Shown here: piece after piece, positions 16,538 through 26,138 of the stretch
Layout of the letters: each line of letters opens with the position of its first letter
Position numbering within the stretch: position 1 is the stretch's first letter
DNA from: Oscillospiraceae bacterium
GTDB lineage: Bacteria > Bacillota > Clostridia > Oscillospirales > Oscillospiraceae
Assembly (NCBI GenBank): GCA_022846095.1
Contig: AP025583.1
Location: 248,001-312,000 of the forward strand
DNA length: 64,000 bases
Reading direction: 5' to 3'
The notes under the pieces: model-generated
What the model saw: only the letters and a program-made list of their open reading frames with translations
Told to the model about the DNA's origin: nothing
Databases searched by the model: none
Translations under genes and position numbers: made by a program

Positions 16538-17937
16538 GCCTGCCCCTTTCCGCCCTGGAGGCCCTGCCCCCGGCGGACGGGCGTGCGGCGGACGCGCTGC
16601 TGGCGGCGGAGTTCGCCCGCCTGGCCCCGCGCCTGGCGGTGCTGGACGACGACCCCACCGGGGTGCAGACCGTCCACGGGGTGCACGTCTACACCGGCTG
16701 GGAGGCGGAGGAGCTGTGCCGGGGGCTGGAGGAGCAGGCGCGGCTTTTCTTCGTGCTCACCAACTCCCGCAGCTTCTCCTCCGGGGAGACGGAGCGGGCG
16801 CACCGGGAGATCGGCCGCAATCTGGCCGCCGCCGCCCGCCGGGTGGGGCGGGACTTTGTCCCCGTCAGCCGGGGGGACTCCACCCTGCGGGGCCACTGGC
16901 CCCTGGAGACCGAGACCCTGCGCCAGGCCCTGGAGGGGGAGGGCCTAGGGCCCTACGACGGCGAGATTATCATGCCCTTCTTCCCCGAGGGCGGGCGCTA
17001 TACCCTGGGGAACGTCCACTACGTCCGGGAGGGGGAGGCGCTGATCCCCGCCGGGGAGACCGAGTTCGCCCGGGACGCGGACTTCGGCTACCGCGCCTCC
17101 GCCCTGCCCCAGTGGTGCGAGGAGAAGAGCGGGGGGCGCGTGCGCGCGGCGGACGTGGCCTGCATCCCCCTGGAGTGGCTGCGCGCCCTGGACGCGGAGG
17201 CTGTGGCCCGGACGCTGCGCGGGGTGCGGGGGTTCGGCAAGGTGGTGGTCAACGCCGCCGACTACGCCGACGTGGCGGTGTTCTGCGCCGGGCTGCTGCG
17301 GGCCATGGGGGCGGGAAAGCGGTTTATGCTGCGCACCGCCGCCGCCCTGCCCAAGGTGCTGGGTGGCGTGCCCGGCGCGCCCCTGCTGGGCCGGGCCGAC
17401 ATGCTGGCCGGGCGCGGCGGGGCGGGCGGCCTGGTGGTGGTGGGCAGCCACGTGAACAAGACCACCCGGCAGCTGGAAGCCCTGCTGGAGGGCCTGCCCG
17501 AGCTGCGGCCGGTGTGCTTCGACGCGGGGGCCTGCCTGCGCCCGGGCGGGCTGGAGGCGGAGGGGGCGCGGGTGCGCGCCGCCGCCGAGACCGCCCTGCG
17601 CCGGGGGGAGACCGCGGTGGTCTACACCAGCCGGGCGGTGCTGGGGGAGCTGGCCGACAGCGTGCGCATCTCCCACGCCCTCACCGGCGTGGTGCGGGGC
17701 CTGGCCCAACGCCCGGCCTTCCTGGTGGCCAAGGGGGGCATCACCTCCAGCGACGTGGGGGTGAACGGCCTGGGGGTGCGGCGGGCCCTGGTGCTGGGGC
17801 AGGCCGCCCCCGGCGTGCCCGTGTGGCGCACCGAGACGGGCAGCCGCTTCCCCGGCATGCCCTACGTGATTTTCCCCGGCAACGTGGGGGAGGACGATAC
17901 CCTGCTGCGGGTGGTCTCCACGCTGCTGGGGCGGTAG
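16534..17937 (+). CDS. Four-carbon acid sugar kinase family protein (DUF1537), second type
   Basis: 467 residues. The substrate-domain motif here is LDDDPTGVQTVH (38-48), with RGDSTLRGHWP (113-123), and the nucleotide-domain region VAKGGITSSDVGV lies near the C-terminus. It is longer than, and clearly a different subfamily from, the kinase at 2008. The start ATG 16534 overlaps the cupin stop (ATGA). Function: ATP-dependent phosphorylation of a sugar acid of undetermined structure. Very high GC3 makes several other frames appear open here. Confidence 0.85.
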   Translation: MSLPLSALEALPPADGRAADALLAAEFARLAPRLAVLDDDPTGVQTVHGVHVYTGWEAEELCRGLEEQARLFFVLTNSRSFSSGETERAHREIGRNLAAAARRVGRDFVPVSRGDSTLRGHWPLETETLRQALEGEGLGPYDGEIIMPFFPEGGRYTLGNVHYVREGEALIPAGETEFARDADFGYRASALPQWCEEKSGGRVRAADVACIPLEWLRALDAEAVARTLRGVRGFGKVVVNAADYADVAVFCAGLLRAMGAGKRFMLRTAAALPKVLGGVPGAPLLGRADMLAGRGGAGGLVVVGSHVNKTTRQLEALLEGLPELRPVCFDAGACLRPGGLEAEGARVRAAAETALRRGETAVVYTSRAVLGELADSVRISHALTGVVRGLAQRPAFLVAKGGITSSDVGVNGLGVRRALVLGQAAPGVPVWRTETGSRFPGMPYVIFPGNVGEDDTLLRVVSTLLGR

Positions 17938-18016
17938 CACGCGGTGAGACCCCCCAGCCTCTTTACAGAGGCAGCCCCCCTCATAGGGGGGCCTGAGAGG
18001 AAGAAAGGAGAATTCA
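17938..18016. repeat. Short palindromic repeat between kinase and AraC genes
   Basis: Contains GAGACCCCCCAGCC...GGCAGCCCCCCTCATAGGGGGGCCTGAGAGG, the same repeat as at about 13525-13573. Confidence 0.65.
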
Positions 18017-18895
18017 ATGCGGGAGGACGTGACCGTCCACCGGGTGGTGAAGGACCGCAAGGAGCCGGGGCAGTTTATCGAGCCCCACCGGCACACCTTT
18101 TTCCATTTTATCTTCTCCCTGGGGGGCTGCGCCCGGGTGCGGGCGGGGGAGGCGGACTTCGTGCTGGAGCGGGACGGCCTGGCCATGATCCCCCCGGGCG
18201 TGGAGCACGCCATCTACAGCCTGGACCGCTCCAGCAGCCTGAGCATCAAGTTCGCCTGCTCCCCCGGCCTGGAGGCCCGCGCGGCGGCGCTGCCCCTCCA
18301 CCTGCCCCGGGTGGGGGAGTACGAGAAGGAGCTCATCAAAAACCTCTTTGAGGAGGCGGTGAGCCAGCGGGGAGAGTACGCCGAGATGGTCTCCCTGCGC
18401 CTGTACGAGCTGCTGATTCTGCTGGAACGGGCCGTGGCGCGGGAGGAGGGCGGATGGCGGCTGGACTGCCTGCCCCCGGACCCGGCCCGGAGCCGGCGCC
18501 TGGGCCGGGCGCTGGAGATGATCGAGACCCAGGTGGAGGCTCCTCTCCGGGTGGCCGACGTGGCCGCCGCCTGCGGGTACAACGAGAACTATTTCTCCGC
18601 CTTCTTCCGGGAGCACGTGGGCTGCACCCCCCGGCGGTACATCAACCTGCAAAAAATCGCCCGGGCCAAGGACCTGATGCTCTTCTCCGACCTGAACGTG
18701 ACCCAGATCGCCGAGCGGCTGGGCTTTGAGAGCATCCACTACTTCAGCCGCCTGTTCAAGCAGGTGACGGGGCTCTCCCCCACGCAGTACATGGGCCACA
18801 CCCGGCAGGATCTGGGCATCAACGTGGTGCGCAACCAGAACACGCCGCCGGGGGCGTTTGAAATCCCCCTGCGGGACCCGGACCAGACACAATAG
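18017..18895 (+). CDS. AraC family transcriptional regulator
   Basis: 292 residues. The N-terminal half is a cupin-type effector domain (IEPHRHTFFHFIFSLGGCARV, followed by IPPGVEHAIYSLD). The C-terminal third (about 165-275) holds the two helix-turn-helix motifs of AraC proteins: VADVAAACGYNENYFSAFFREHVG and VTQIAERLGFESIHYFSRLFKQVTG, with PTQYM after the second. It follows the cupin and kinase genes in the same direction, so it may regulate the second and perhaps the first sugar-acid cluster. Start ATG 18017 follows AAAGGAG. Confidence 0.9.
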   Translation: MREDVTVHRVVKDRKEPGQFIEPHRHTFFHFIFSLGGCARVRAGEADFVLERDGLAMIPPGVEHAIYSLDRSSSLSIKFACSPGLEARAAALPLHLPRVGEYEKELIKNLFEEAVSQRGEYAEMVSLRLYELLILLERAVAREEGGWRLDCLPPDPARSRRLGRALEMIETQVEAPLRVADVAAACGYNENYFSAFFREHVGCTPRRYINLQKIARAKDLMLFSDLNVTQIAERLGFESIHYFSRLFKQVTGLSPTQYMGHTRQDLGINVVRNQNTPPGAFEIPLRDPDQTQ

Positions 18896-18919
18896 CGGGT
18901 TTGTATAAAGGTTTTACAC

Positions 18920-18960
18920 AAGGGCGCGGACTGTCTGAAACTACGACAGCCCGCGCCCTT
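18920..18960 (+). terminator. Terminator after the AraC gene
   Basis: A 15-bp GC-rich stem (AGGGCGCGGACTGTC and near-complement) is followed by a short T run. Confidence 0.75.
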
Positions 18961-18966
18961 TGTCGG

Positions 18967-18995
18967 TTGTGGAGCGGGAAAAGATTGCGTAGAAT
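18967..18995 (+). promoter_or_regulatory. Promoter of the oleate hydratase gene
   Basis: TTGTGG (18967-18972), 17 bases, TAGAAT (18990-18995); 33 bases before the start codon. Confidence 0.55.
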
Positions 18996-19028
18996 AGGCT
19001 TACAAAATCAAAAACGGAGGAATCGACC

Positions 19029-20804
19029 ATGTATTATTCCAACGGTAACTATGAAGCCTTTGCCCGCCCCGAGAAGCCCGAGGGCGTGGAGCGCAAGTCC
19101 GCCTGGCTGGTGGGCTCCGGCCTGGCCGCCCTGTCCGCCGCCTGCTTCCTGGTGCGGGACGGCCGCATGCCGGGGGAGAACATCCACATCCTGGAGGAGC
19201 TGCCCCTCTCCGGCGGCTCCTGCGACGGCATCTACGACCCCTCCCGGGGCTTCGTCATGCGGGGCGGACGGGAGATGGACAACCATTTTGAGTGCATGTG
19301 GGACCTCTTCCACTCCATCCCCTCCCTGGACAACCCGGAAAACTCGGTGCTGGACGAGTACTACTGGCTCAACAAGCACGACCCCAACTCCTCCCTTTGC
19401 CGGGCCACCGTCAACCGGGGCGAGGACGCCCACACCGACGGCAAGTTCGCCCTGAGCGACAAGGCATCCCTGGAGCTCATCCGCCTGTTCATGACCCCCG
19501 ACGAGGACCTGTACGACAAGACCATGGACGACTTCTTCGACGAGGAGTTCTACAAGTCCAACTTCTGGCTCTACTGGCAGACCATGTTCGCCTTTGAGAC
19601 CTGGCACTCAGCCCTGGAGATGAAGCTCTACCTCCAGCGCTACATCCACCACATCGGCGGCCTGCCCGACTTCAAGGCCCTGCGCTTCACCCGCTACAAC
19701 CAGTACGAGTCCCTCATCCTGCCCATGGTCAAGTACCTGGAGGGCCACGGGGTGCGGTTCCAGTACGGCACCAAGGTCACCGACGTGCGCTTTGAGATAA
19801 GCGGCGGGCGCAAGGTGGCCCGGCAGCTCACCTGGGTGCGGGACGGCGCGGAGGAGACCGTCCCCCTGACCGAGGACGACCTGGTCTTTGTGATCAACGG
19901 CTGCTGCACCGACTCCAGCGCCTACGGCGACCAGCACCACGCCCCCGAGGTCGCCGTGACCGGGGGCCAGGGCCCCTCCTGGGAGCTGTGGAAGAAGATC
20001 GCGGCCCAAGACCCCGCCTTCGGCCGCCCGGAGAAGTTCTGCACCGACATCCCCGCCACCAACTGGGAGAGCGCCACCATCATGACCCTGGACGAGAAGA
20101 TTCCGCCCTACATTCAGAAGATCTGCAAGCGCGACCCCTTCTCCGGCAGGGTGGTCACCGGCGGCATCGTCACGGTGAAGGACTCCTCCTGGCTCCTGAG
20201 CTGGACCCTCAACCGCCAGCCCCAGTTCAAGGCCCAGCCCGAGGGGCAGCTGGCCGTGTGGGTCTACGGCCTGTACTCCGACCGGCCCGGCGACTTTGTC
20301 AAAAAGCCCATGCGGGAGTGCACCGGCGCGGAGATCACCCAGGAGTGGCTCTACCACATGGGGGTGCCCGAGGACCAGATCCCGGAGCTGGCCGAGCACA
20401 GCGCCACCAGCGTGCCCGTCATGATGCCCTACATCACCGCCTTCTTCATGCCCCGCGCCAAGGGCGACCGCCCCGATGTGGTGCCCGAGGGCTGCGTGAA
20501 CTTCGCCTTCCTGGGCCAGTTCGCCGAGACGCCCAGGGACACCATCTTCACCACCGAGTACTCCGTGCGCACCGGCATGGAGGCCGTGTACACCCTGCTG
20601 GACATCGACCGGGGCGTGCCCGAGGTCTACGGCTCGGTCTACGACGTGCGCTGCCTGCTGGACGCCACCTCCAAGCTGATGGACGGCAAGAAGCTGGAGG
20701 ACGTGAAGCTGCCCTTCGTGGCCGAGTTCATCGGGAAAAAGGCCCTCAAGAAGGTGGACGGCACCATTATCCCGGAGCTTTTGAAGCGCTACAACCTGAT
20801 TTAA
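19029..20804 (+). CDS. ohyA: Oleate hydratase
   Basis: 591 residues, the standard size of the FAD-dependent oleate hydratase (myosin-cross-reactive antigen) family. The FAD site [12 protein letters not shown] is at 29-40. E82 in [13 protein letters not shown] corresponds to the catalytic glutamate known in Staphylococcus aureus OhyA. The enzyme adds water to the cis-9 double bond of unsaturated fatty acids to give 10-hydroxy fatty acids, a detoxification common in gut bacteria. It is a single-gene unit with its own promoter and a strong terminator. Start ATG 19029 follows GGAGG. Confidence 0.95.
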   Translation: MYYSNGNYEAFARPEKPEGVERKSAWLVGSGLAALSAACFLVRDGRMPGENIHILEELPLSGGSCDGIYDPSRGFVMRGGREMDNHFECMWDLFHSIPSLDNPENSVLDEYYWLNKHDPNSSLCRATVNRGEDAHTDGKFALSDKASLELIRLFMTPDEDLYDKTMDDFFDEEFYKSNFWLYWQTMFAFETWHSALEMKLYLQRYIHHIGGLPDFKALRFTRYNQYESLILPMVKYLEGHGVRFQYGTKVTDVRFEISGGRKVARQLTWVRDGAEETVPLTEDDLVFVINGCCTDSSAYGDQHHAPEVAVTGGQGPSWELWKKIAAQDPAFGRPEKFCTDIPATNWESATIMTLDEKIPPYIQKICKRDPFSGRVVTGGIVTVKDSSWLLSWTLNRQPQFKAQPEGQLAVWVYGLYSDRPGDFVKKPMRECTGAEITQEWLYHMGVPEDQIPELAEHSATSVPVMMPYITAFFMPRAKGDRPDVVPEGCVNFAFLGQFAETPRDTIFTTEYSVRTGMEAVYTLLDIDRGVPEVYGSVYDVRCLLDATSKLMDGKKLEDVKLPFVAEFIGKKALKKVDGTIIPELLKRYNLI

Positions 20805-20861
20805 GCCGAAACGGACGCGCCCCCGGCGGGAATTTCCCACCGGGGGCGCGTCCTTTTCGGC
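20805..20861. terminator. Terminator after ohyA
   Basis: A long stem (GCCGAAACGGACGCGCCCCC and near-complement) closes on AATTT; T-rich ends on both sides allow bidirectional use. Confidence 0.85.
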
Positions 20862-20865
20862 TTTG

Positions 20866-21031
20866 GCGGATAAGGCGCACAAGGGACGGCGGGGGCAAGC
20901 CCCCGCCCTACGTCATTGCGAGGGTCGCAGGCCCGCGGCAATCCGTCCCATCTCCGTACCGTAGGGGCCGATGCCCACATCGGCCCGCTGCTCCACACCC
21001 GTAGGGGCGATTCACGAATCGCCCGCCTTTC
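20866..21031. repeat. Composite palindromic repeat, copy 1
   Basis: An ordered set of three palindromes preceded by GGCGGATAAGGCGCACAAGG: GTCATTGCGAGGG...CAATCCGTCCC (20912-20949), GTAGGGGCCGATGCCCACATCGGCCC (20961-20986) and GTAGGGGCGATTCACGAATCGCCC (21001-21024). The same order recurs at 51723-51931. No gene is seen in the 191 bases between the terminator and the citrate synthase stop. Confidence 0.85.
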
Positions 21032-21052
21032 GTTCGCCTTTTCCGCCTAAGA

Positions 21053-22414
21053 TTACCGCTGGTCCAGGGGCACGAAGGTGCGCATGGGGGCCACGGCCTT
21101 GTAGGCCGGGCGGATAATACGGTTGGCGGGGCTTACCACCTCCTCGATGCGGTGGGCGCACCAGCCCACCACCCGGGCCACGGCAAAGAGGGGGGTGTAG
21201 AGCTCCTGGGGGATGCCCATCATCTTGTACACCAGCCCCGAGTACAGATCCACGTTGGCGCACATGACCTTGCGCTCCCCCTTCACGCAGCGCAGCACCT
21301 CCGGCGTGAGGCGCTCCACCGCCTCGAAGAGCTCGAACTCCTCCAGCATGCCCTTGGAGGCGGCCAGGTTTTTGGCGAACTTCTTCAGCAGCACGGCCCG
21401 GGGGTCGGAGAGGGTGTAGATGGCGTGGCCCATGCCGTAAATCAGCCCCGAGCGGTCCCCGGCCTCCTTGTTCAGCAGCCTGCCCAAGAAGGCGGCGATC
21501 TCCCCGTCGTCCTTCCAGTCGGCCACGCCCTGCTCGATGTGGTCGAACATCTCCATGACCTTCTTGTTGGCGCCGCCGTGCCGGGGGCCCTTGAGGGAGC
21601 CCACCGCGGCCGCCACGGCGGAGTAGGCGTCGGTGCCCGAGGAGGAGAGCACCCGGCAGGCGAAGGCCGAGTTGTTGCCGCCGCCGTGCTCGGCGTGGAG
21701 CACCAGGCACAGGTCCAGCAGCTTGGCCTCCTCGTCGGTGAACCGGTTGTCGTGGCGCACCGAGTAGAGGAAGTTCTCCGCCACGCTCAGCCCCTCCTGG
21801 GGCCGGTGGAGGTAGAGGCTCTCGTTGTCGTAGTAGTGGCGCTTCACCGCGAAGGCGTGGGCCACGATGACCGGCACCCGGGCGATGAGCGCGATGGCCT
21901 GCCGCAGCTGGTTGGACAGGGACAGCTCGTCCGGGTTCTCGTCGTAGGAGTACAGGGCCAGCACCGCCCGGGAGAGCTTGTTCATCACGTCCCGGCTGGG
22001 GGCCTTGAGGATCATGTCCTCGGTGAACATGGGGGGCAGGGCCCGGTGCTCGGAGAGCATCCCCTCGAACTGGCCCAGCTGCTCCCGGGTGGGCAGGCAG
22101 CCGAAGAGGAGCAGGTAGGCCGTCTCCTCAAAGCCGAAGCGCCCCTCCCGCATGAAGCCGCCGATCAGCTCCTCCACGTCGATGCCCCGGTAGATCAGCC
22201 GGCCGGGCATCGGGAAACGCTCGCCGTCCTGCACGTAGTAGCCCAGCACGTTGCCGATCTGGGTCACCCCCGCCATCACGCCGGTGCCGTCGGCGTTGCG
22301 CAGCCCCCGCTTCACGTCCCATTTCTCGTAGCAGGCCGGGTCGATGTAGTTATGCCCGCGGTACTCGCCGCATAGACTTTCTATAAAGCCCGCGTCCTTG
22401 TCTGTGGTCTCCAT
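21053..22414 (-). CDS. gltA: Citrate synthase
   Basis: 453 residues. Catalytic residues are recognisable: H279 in GPRHGGAN, H330 in GMGHAIY and D389 in ANVDLYSG. An additional HAEHGGGN motif (240-247) is also typical. The enzyme condenses oxaloacetate and acetyl-CoA; a methylcitrate activity cannot be excluded. The protein is a little longer than E. coli GltA and belongs to the clostridial form. No other TCA genes are adjacent. On the minus strand a promoter TTGACC-17-TAAAAT lies 40 bases upstream of the ATG. Confidence 0.93.
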   Translation of the reverse strand: METTDKDAGFIESLCGEYRGHNYIDPACYEKWDVKRGLRNADGTGVMAGVTQIGNVLGYYVQDGERFPMPGRLIYRGIDVEELIGGFMREGRFGFEETAYLLLFGCLPTREQLGQFEGMLSEHRALPPMFTEDMILKAPSRDVMNKLSRAVLALYSYDENPDELSLSNQLRQAIALIARVPVIVAHAFAVKRHYYDNESLYLHRPQEGLSVAENFLYSVRHDNRFTDEEAKLLDLCLVLHAEHGGGNNSAFACRVLSSSGTDAYSAVAAAVGSLKGPRHGGANKKVMEMFDHIEQGVADWKDDGEIAAFLGRLLNKEAGDRSGLIYGMGHAIYTLSDPRAVLLKKFAKNLAASKGMLEEFELFEAVERLTPEVLRCVKGERKVMCANVDLYSGLVYKMMGIPQELYTPLFAVARVVGWCAHRIEEVVSPANRIIRPAYKAVAPMRTFVPLDQR

Positions 22415-22454
22415 GTCCAGATCCCTTCCCCCGCTGTCGGATTGTTAATATCCT

Positions 22455-22483
22455 ATTTTACAACGCGGAGACGGCCCGGTCAA
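22455..22483 (-). promoter_or_regulatory. Promoter of citrate synthase
   Basis: On the minus strand: TTGACC (plus coordinates 22478-22483), 17 bases, TAAAAT (22455-22460). Confidence 0.65.
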
Positions 22484-22558
22484 TTGGGATTTGTGACAGA
22501 CTAACGCGTTAAAGCAGGGGCCGCATTGATTCTACACAACGAGAGGCGGAGAACACGT

Positions 22559-23575
22559 ATGAAACAAGTGGTGGCGACAGCCCTGGTCCTGCTCCTGCTC
22601 TTTTTTCTGCTGCCCCTGATGCTGATCCGGGACGAGCCGCTCTCCGCGCCCGAACCGGCGGCCCCCGAGGCCACCGGCACGCTGCCTATCGACCGCACCG
22701 TGGTCACGCCCACCCCGGCGGCGCGGGCGGACGCGGCCACCCAGGTGCGGGTGAAGCTGCCCGACGGCGGCGTGGAGGAGATGCCCATGAGCGAGTACCT
22801 GTGGAGCGTGGTGGCCGCCGAGATGCCCGCCTCCTTCGAGCCCGAGGCCCTCAAGGCCCAGGCGGTGGCCGCGCGGACCTACGCGGCGTCGAAAATGGGA
22901 CATACCGTCCCCAGCCACCCGGACGCCGACATGTGCACCGACATTACCTGCTGCCAGGCCTACATTGCCTCCGCCGACGCGGCGGGGAACTGGGGGGACA
23001 GCGCCGCGGCCTACACGGAGAAGATCGCCGCCGCCGTGGCCGCCACCGACGGCATGATCGCCTGCTACAACGGCGCCCCCATCCAGGCGGTGTTCTTCTC
23101 CTCCGCCGCGGGCAAGACGGTGGACGCGGTGGAGGTGTGGGGCAACGCGGTGCCCTACCTGTCCGGCGTGGAGAGCCCCGAGGGGGAGGAGGTGCCGGGC
23201 TACCACTCCACCGTGACGGTGCCCCTGGCCGAGTTCAAAGAAAAATTTGCCGCCGCCCACCCGGAGGCGCATTTCTCCGGGGAGCCGTCCGGGTGGTTTC
23301 AAAACACCGCGCCCAACTCCGCCGGAGGGGTGGAGACCGTGGAGGTGGGCGGGGTCAAGGTGGGCGGCGGGGAGCTGCGCACCCTGTTCTCCCTGCGCTC
23401 CACCAGCTTCACCGTCTCCGCCGGGGCGGACGGGGTGACCTTCTCGGTCACCGGGTACGGCCACGGGGTGGGCATGAGCCAGTACGGGGCCAACGCCCTG
23501 GCAAAGCAGGGCAAGACCTGGCAGGAGATATTAAAGTGGTATTACACGGGAATTACCATTGAAAAAATGTCTTGA
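22559..23575 (+). CDS. spoIID: SpoIID/LytB domain protein (stage II sporulation protein D-like)
   Basis: 338 residues from ATG 22559, chosen because GAGAGGCGGAG precedes it. One N-terminal membrane anchor (about 4-24) is followed by a Pro/Ala-rich stretch and the SpoIID domain: EYLWSVVAAEMPASFEPEALKAQAVAARTYA, the CTDITCCQAY segment, and the C-terminal GYGHGVGMSQYGANALAKQGKTWQEILKWYY block. SpoIID is a lytic transglycosylase that removes septal peptidoglycan during engulfment. SpoIIM and SpoIIP are not nearby, so a paralogous SpoIID/LytB role is possible. Confidence 0.87.
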   Translation: MKQVVATALVLLLLFFLLPLMLIRDEPLSAPEPAAPEATGTLPIDRTVVTPTPAARADAATQVRVKLPDGGVEEMPMSEYLWSVVAAEMPASFEPEALKAQAVAARTYAASKMGHTVPSHPDADMCTDITCCQAYIASADAAGNWGDSAAAYTEKIAAAVAATDGMIACYNGAPIQAVFFSSAAGKTVDAVEVWGNAVPYLSGVESPEGEEVPGYHSTVTVPLAEFKEKFAAAHPEAHFSGEPSGWFQNTAPNSAGGVETVEVGGVKVGGGELRTLFSLRSTSFTVSAGADGVTFSVTGYGHGVGMSQYGANALAKQGKTWQEILKWYYTGITIEKMS

Positions 23576-23587
23576 CCCCTGTATAAT
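23559..23587 (+). promoter_or_regulatory. Promoter of the COG2509 flavoprotein, inside the end of spoIID
   Basis: TTGAAA (23559-23564), 17 bases, TATAAT (23582-23587). The -35 lies within the spoIID-like coding region. Confidence 0.7.
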
Positions 23588-23632
23588 ATTTGGGGCAATT
23601 ATGCCCGAATATATTGAAAAGTGGGAGAAGAC

Positions 23633-25030
23633 ATGAACACACGTTACGACGTCGCCATCATCGGCTGCGGCGAGGCCGGCATCTTCGCCGGGTACGAGCT
23701 GCACCGCAGGAACCCGGAGCTGAGGGTGGTCACGCTGGACCAGGGCGCCGACATCTACAGCAGGAGCTGCCCCATCGTGGCGGGCAAGGTGAAGGAGTGC
23801 ATCCACTGCAAGGTGTGCGACACCATGTGCGGCTTCGGCGGGGCCGGGGCCTTCTCCGACGGGAAATACAACTTCACCACCGCCTTCGGCGGCTGGCTGA
23901 CCGACTTCATGCCCAAGAAGGAGGTCATGGACCTCATCGACTACGTGGACTCCATCAACATGCGCCACGGGGCCACCGACAAGGTGTTCTCCACCGACAC
24001 GCCCCAGGCCCTGGCCCTGGAGAAGCGGGCGCTGGAGTTCGACCTGCACCTGCTCCAGGCCCGCTGCAAGCACCTGGGCACCGAGAACAACCTAAAAATC
24101 CTCCAGAGCATCTACGAGGAGGTGCGCCGGGGGGTGGAGTACCGCTTCCATACCTCGGTCAACCACATCGAGGCGCTGGGGGAGGAGGGCTACCGCCTGG
24201 TCACCGACAAGGGGGACGAGGTGGACTGCACCTGGCTCATCGCCGCCCCCGGCCGCTCCGGGGCCGAGTGGTTCGCCAACCAGTGCAAGGATCTGGGCAT
24301 CGCGCTCATCAACAACCAGGTGGACATCGGCGTGCGGGTGGAGCTGCCCGCCAAGGTATTCGCCCACATCACCGACGTGGTGTACGAGTCCAAGCTGGTC
24401 TACCGCACCAAGCAGTACGGCGACCAGGTGCGCACATTCTGCATGAACCCCTACGGGCACGTGGTGGCCGAGAATGTGGAGGGCATCAACACCGTCAACG
24501 GCCACTCCTACTCCGACCCCGCCCTCCAGAGCGAGAACACCAATTTCGCGCTGCTGGTGTCCAACCGCTTCACCTCCCCCTTCAACGAGCCCTACCGCTA
24601 CGGCAAGCACATCGCCTCCCTGTCCAACATGCTGGCGGGGGGTGTGCTGGTGCAGCGCTTCGGGGATCTGGTCAGCGGCATCCGCACCAACGAGCACCGC
24701 ATGAGCAAGTCCTTCGTCCACCCCACCCTCACCGCCGCCATCCCCGGCGATCTGAGCCTGGCCCTGCCCAAGCGGCAGCTGGACGACATCATCGAGATGA
24801 TCTACCAGTTGGACAAGCTGGCCCCCGGCACCGCCAACTACGACACCCTGCTCTACGGCGCGGAGGTGAAGTTCTACTCCTCCCGGCTGGAGCTCTCCGG
24901 CGAGCTGGAGACCAAAATGCCCAACTTCTTCGCCATCGGCGACGGCGCGGGGGTCACCCGGGGGCTGGCCCAGGCCGGGGCCTCCGGCGTGAAGGTGGCC
25001 CAGGTCATCAGCGCCCGGCTGGGTAAATAA
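23633..25030 (+). CDS. FAD-dependent dehydrogenase (COG2509 type)
   Basis: 465 residues. The Rossmann motif is IGCGEAG (10-16). A cysteine-rich segment at about 44-66 (SCPIVAGKVKECIHCKVCDTMCGFGG) is typical of these flavoproteins, and the C-terminus has FFAIGDGAGVTRGLAQAGASG, the second FAD-binding element. The biological substrate of the family is unknown. ATG 23633 is preferred because GGGAGAAG lies directly upstream; a GTG at 23621 overlaps that site. It is transcribed alone from its own promoter and ends at a perfect hairpin. Confidence 0.85.
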   Translation: MNTRYDVAIIGCGEAGIFAGYELHRRNPELRVVTLDQGADIYSRSCPIVAGKVKECIHCKVCDTMCGFGGAGAFSDGKYNFTTAFGGWLTDFMPKKEVMDLIDYVDSINMRHGATDKVFSTDTPQALALEKRALEFDLHLLQARCKHLGTENNLKILQSIYEEVRRGVEYRFHTSVNHIEALGEEGYRLVTDKGDEVDCTWLIAAPGRSGAEWFANQCKDLGIALINNQVDIGVRVELPAKVFAHITDVVYESKLVYRTKQYGDQVRTFCMNPYGHVVAENVEGINTVNGHSYSDPALQSENTNFALLVSNRFTSPFNEPYRYGKHIASLSNMLAGGVLVQRFGDLVSGIRTNEHRMSKSFVHPTLTAAIPGDLSLALPKRQLDDIIEMIYQLDKLAPGTANYDTLLYGAEVKFYSSRLELSGELETKMPNFFAIGDGAGVTRGLAQAGASGVKVAQVISARLGK

Positions 25031-25035
25031 GCGAA

Positions 25036-25073
25036 AGACACCCCGGCGCTCCACATGGAGCGCCGGGGTGTCT
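25036..25073. terminator. Terminator after the flavoprotein gene
   Basis: A perfect stem with arms around AGACACCCCGGCGCTCC, closed by ACAT and followed by TCAGTCTGTT. Confidence 0.8.
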
Positions 25074-25454
25074 CAGTCTGTTGAAAAACGGGATTTAGTG
25101 CGCAGGAGGAACAATGTTGGACGGGCGGTTCGTGAATCGCCCCTACGAGTGCCAAGCGCTGTATGGGGCATGGCAGTACGTGCGGCTTTTTGAGCACTCA
25201 TTGAATAGCAACTATTTTCAAGTCTGGGCGGGTCATGTGCCGCAGGGGCGGCAGCCCTACTACCAGAGGGCACAGGCCGAACCGAGCCCTGAGCGCTTAC
25301 AGGTTTTACTGGTTACCTGAACCGCACCGCCGCCGGGCCCCTGGGTCCAGGGCCGAAGCCCTGGTTGTTTCTTCCCGGGGTTCTTTGCAAGCAAAGAATC
25401 CCGCCGCCGGAGGCCGGGCCTCCCAAAAATGGAGTGCCGGGGTGTTTTCCTCGG
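25074..25454. repeat. Gene-free stretch with palindromic repeats
   Basis: No coding gene is supported. Bases 25122-25146 are an inverted copy of the GGGGCGATTCACGAATCGCCC palindrome also found at 21001 and 51907. Bases 25337-25440 contain inverted repeats (CCGGGGTTCTTTGCAAGCAAAGAATCCC and GGCCGGGCCTCCCAAAAATGG). The stretch looks like degenerate repeat insertions. Confidence 0.6.
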
Positions 25455-26138
25455 CTATACCGCCGGGCCGGCCAGGGCCTTGGCCTGGCCGCGGCGGGGG
25501 GCCACGGTGAAGGCCAGGTGCTTTTGGCAGAAGCGGGCGATGGCCCCCACGATGAGGGCGGAGACCAGGGTGCCCTCCCGCAGACCGTGGATACCGCCCA
25601 GGCAAAAAAGGGACACCAGGGCGGCGGCGGCCACCATGCCCACGTCGGTGGCGGTCTTGACCACGCCGAAGTTCCAGCGGAAGCGGCGGCTGAGCACGTT
25701 GACGAAGCCCTCGCCGGGCAGGATGAGCACGTCGGGCAGCACCTGTAGGGCCACGCCGATCCCCAGGGCCAGGCAGGCCAGCAGCAGGAAGACCCACCGG
25801 CCCGGGTAGGAGGCCGGAGCCAGGCCCCGCAGCAGGTGCATCCACAGGTCGATGCAGAAGGAGAACAGGAAGGTGGCGGGCACCTGGAGCAGCTGGAGGG
25901 GCTTGAAGTCCCGCCGCAGGATCAGCACCTGGGCCAGGAACATGGCGAAGTTCACCAGGAAGGTGAACACACCCATACTCAGCCCCGGAAAGACGAAGGT
26001 CAGCACGTAGGACAGGCTGGACACCGCGCTGGTGCCCAGCCCGGCCTGCGTGATCAGGGCCACCCCCAGGGCGGTGAAGAGGATGCCGCCGCCAAAGACG
26101 CAGTACCGGCGCAGCAGGCTGCAATTGGGCTGTTGCAT
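25455..26138 (-). CDS. YczE-like membrane protein (DUF6198/YitT-type)
   Basis: 227 residues with about six membrane segments. The N-terminal pattern GGGILFTALGVALITQAGLGTSAVSSLSYVL and the central LPDVLILPGEGFVNVLSRRF segment are typical of YczE-like integral membrane proteins. Function is unknown. The C-terminal 20 residues are basic and probably cytoplasmic. A minus-strand promoter TTGAAC-17-TATATT (26182-26210) precedes it. Confidence 0.78.
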   Translation of the reverse strand: MQQPNCSLLRRYCVFGGGILFTALGVALITQAGLGTSAVSSLSYVLTFVFPGLSMGVFTFLVNFAMFLAQVLILRRDFKPLQLLQVPATFLFSFCIDLWMHLLRGLAPASYPGRWVFLLLACLALGIGVALQVLPDVLILPGEGFVNVLSRRFRWNFGVVKTATDVGMVAAAALVSLFCLGGIHGLREGTLVSALIVGAIARFCQKHLAFTVAPRRGQAKALAGPAV

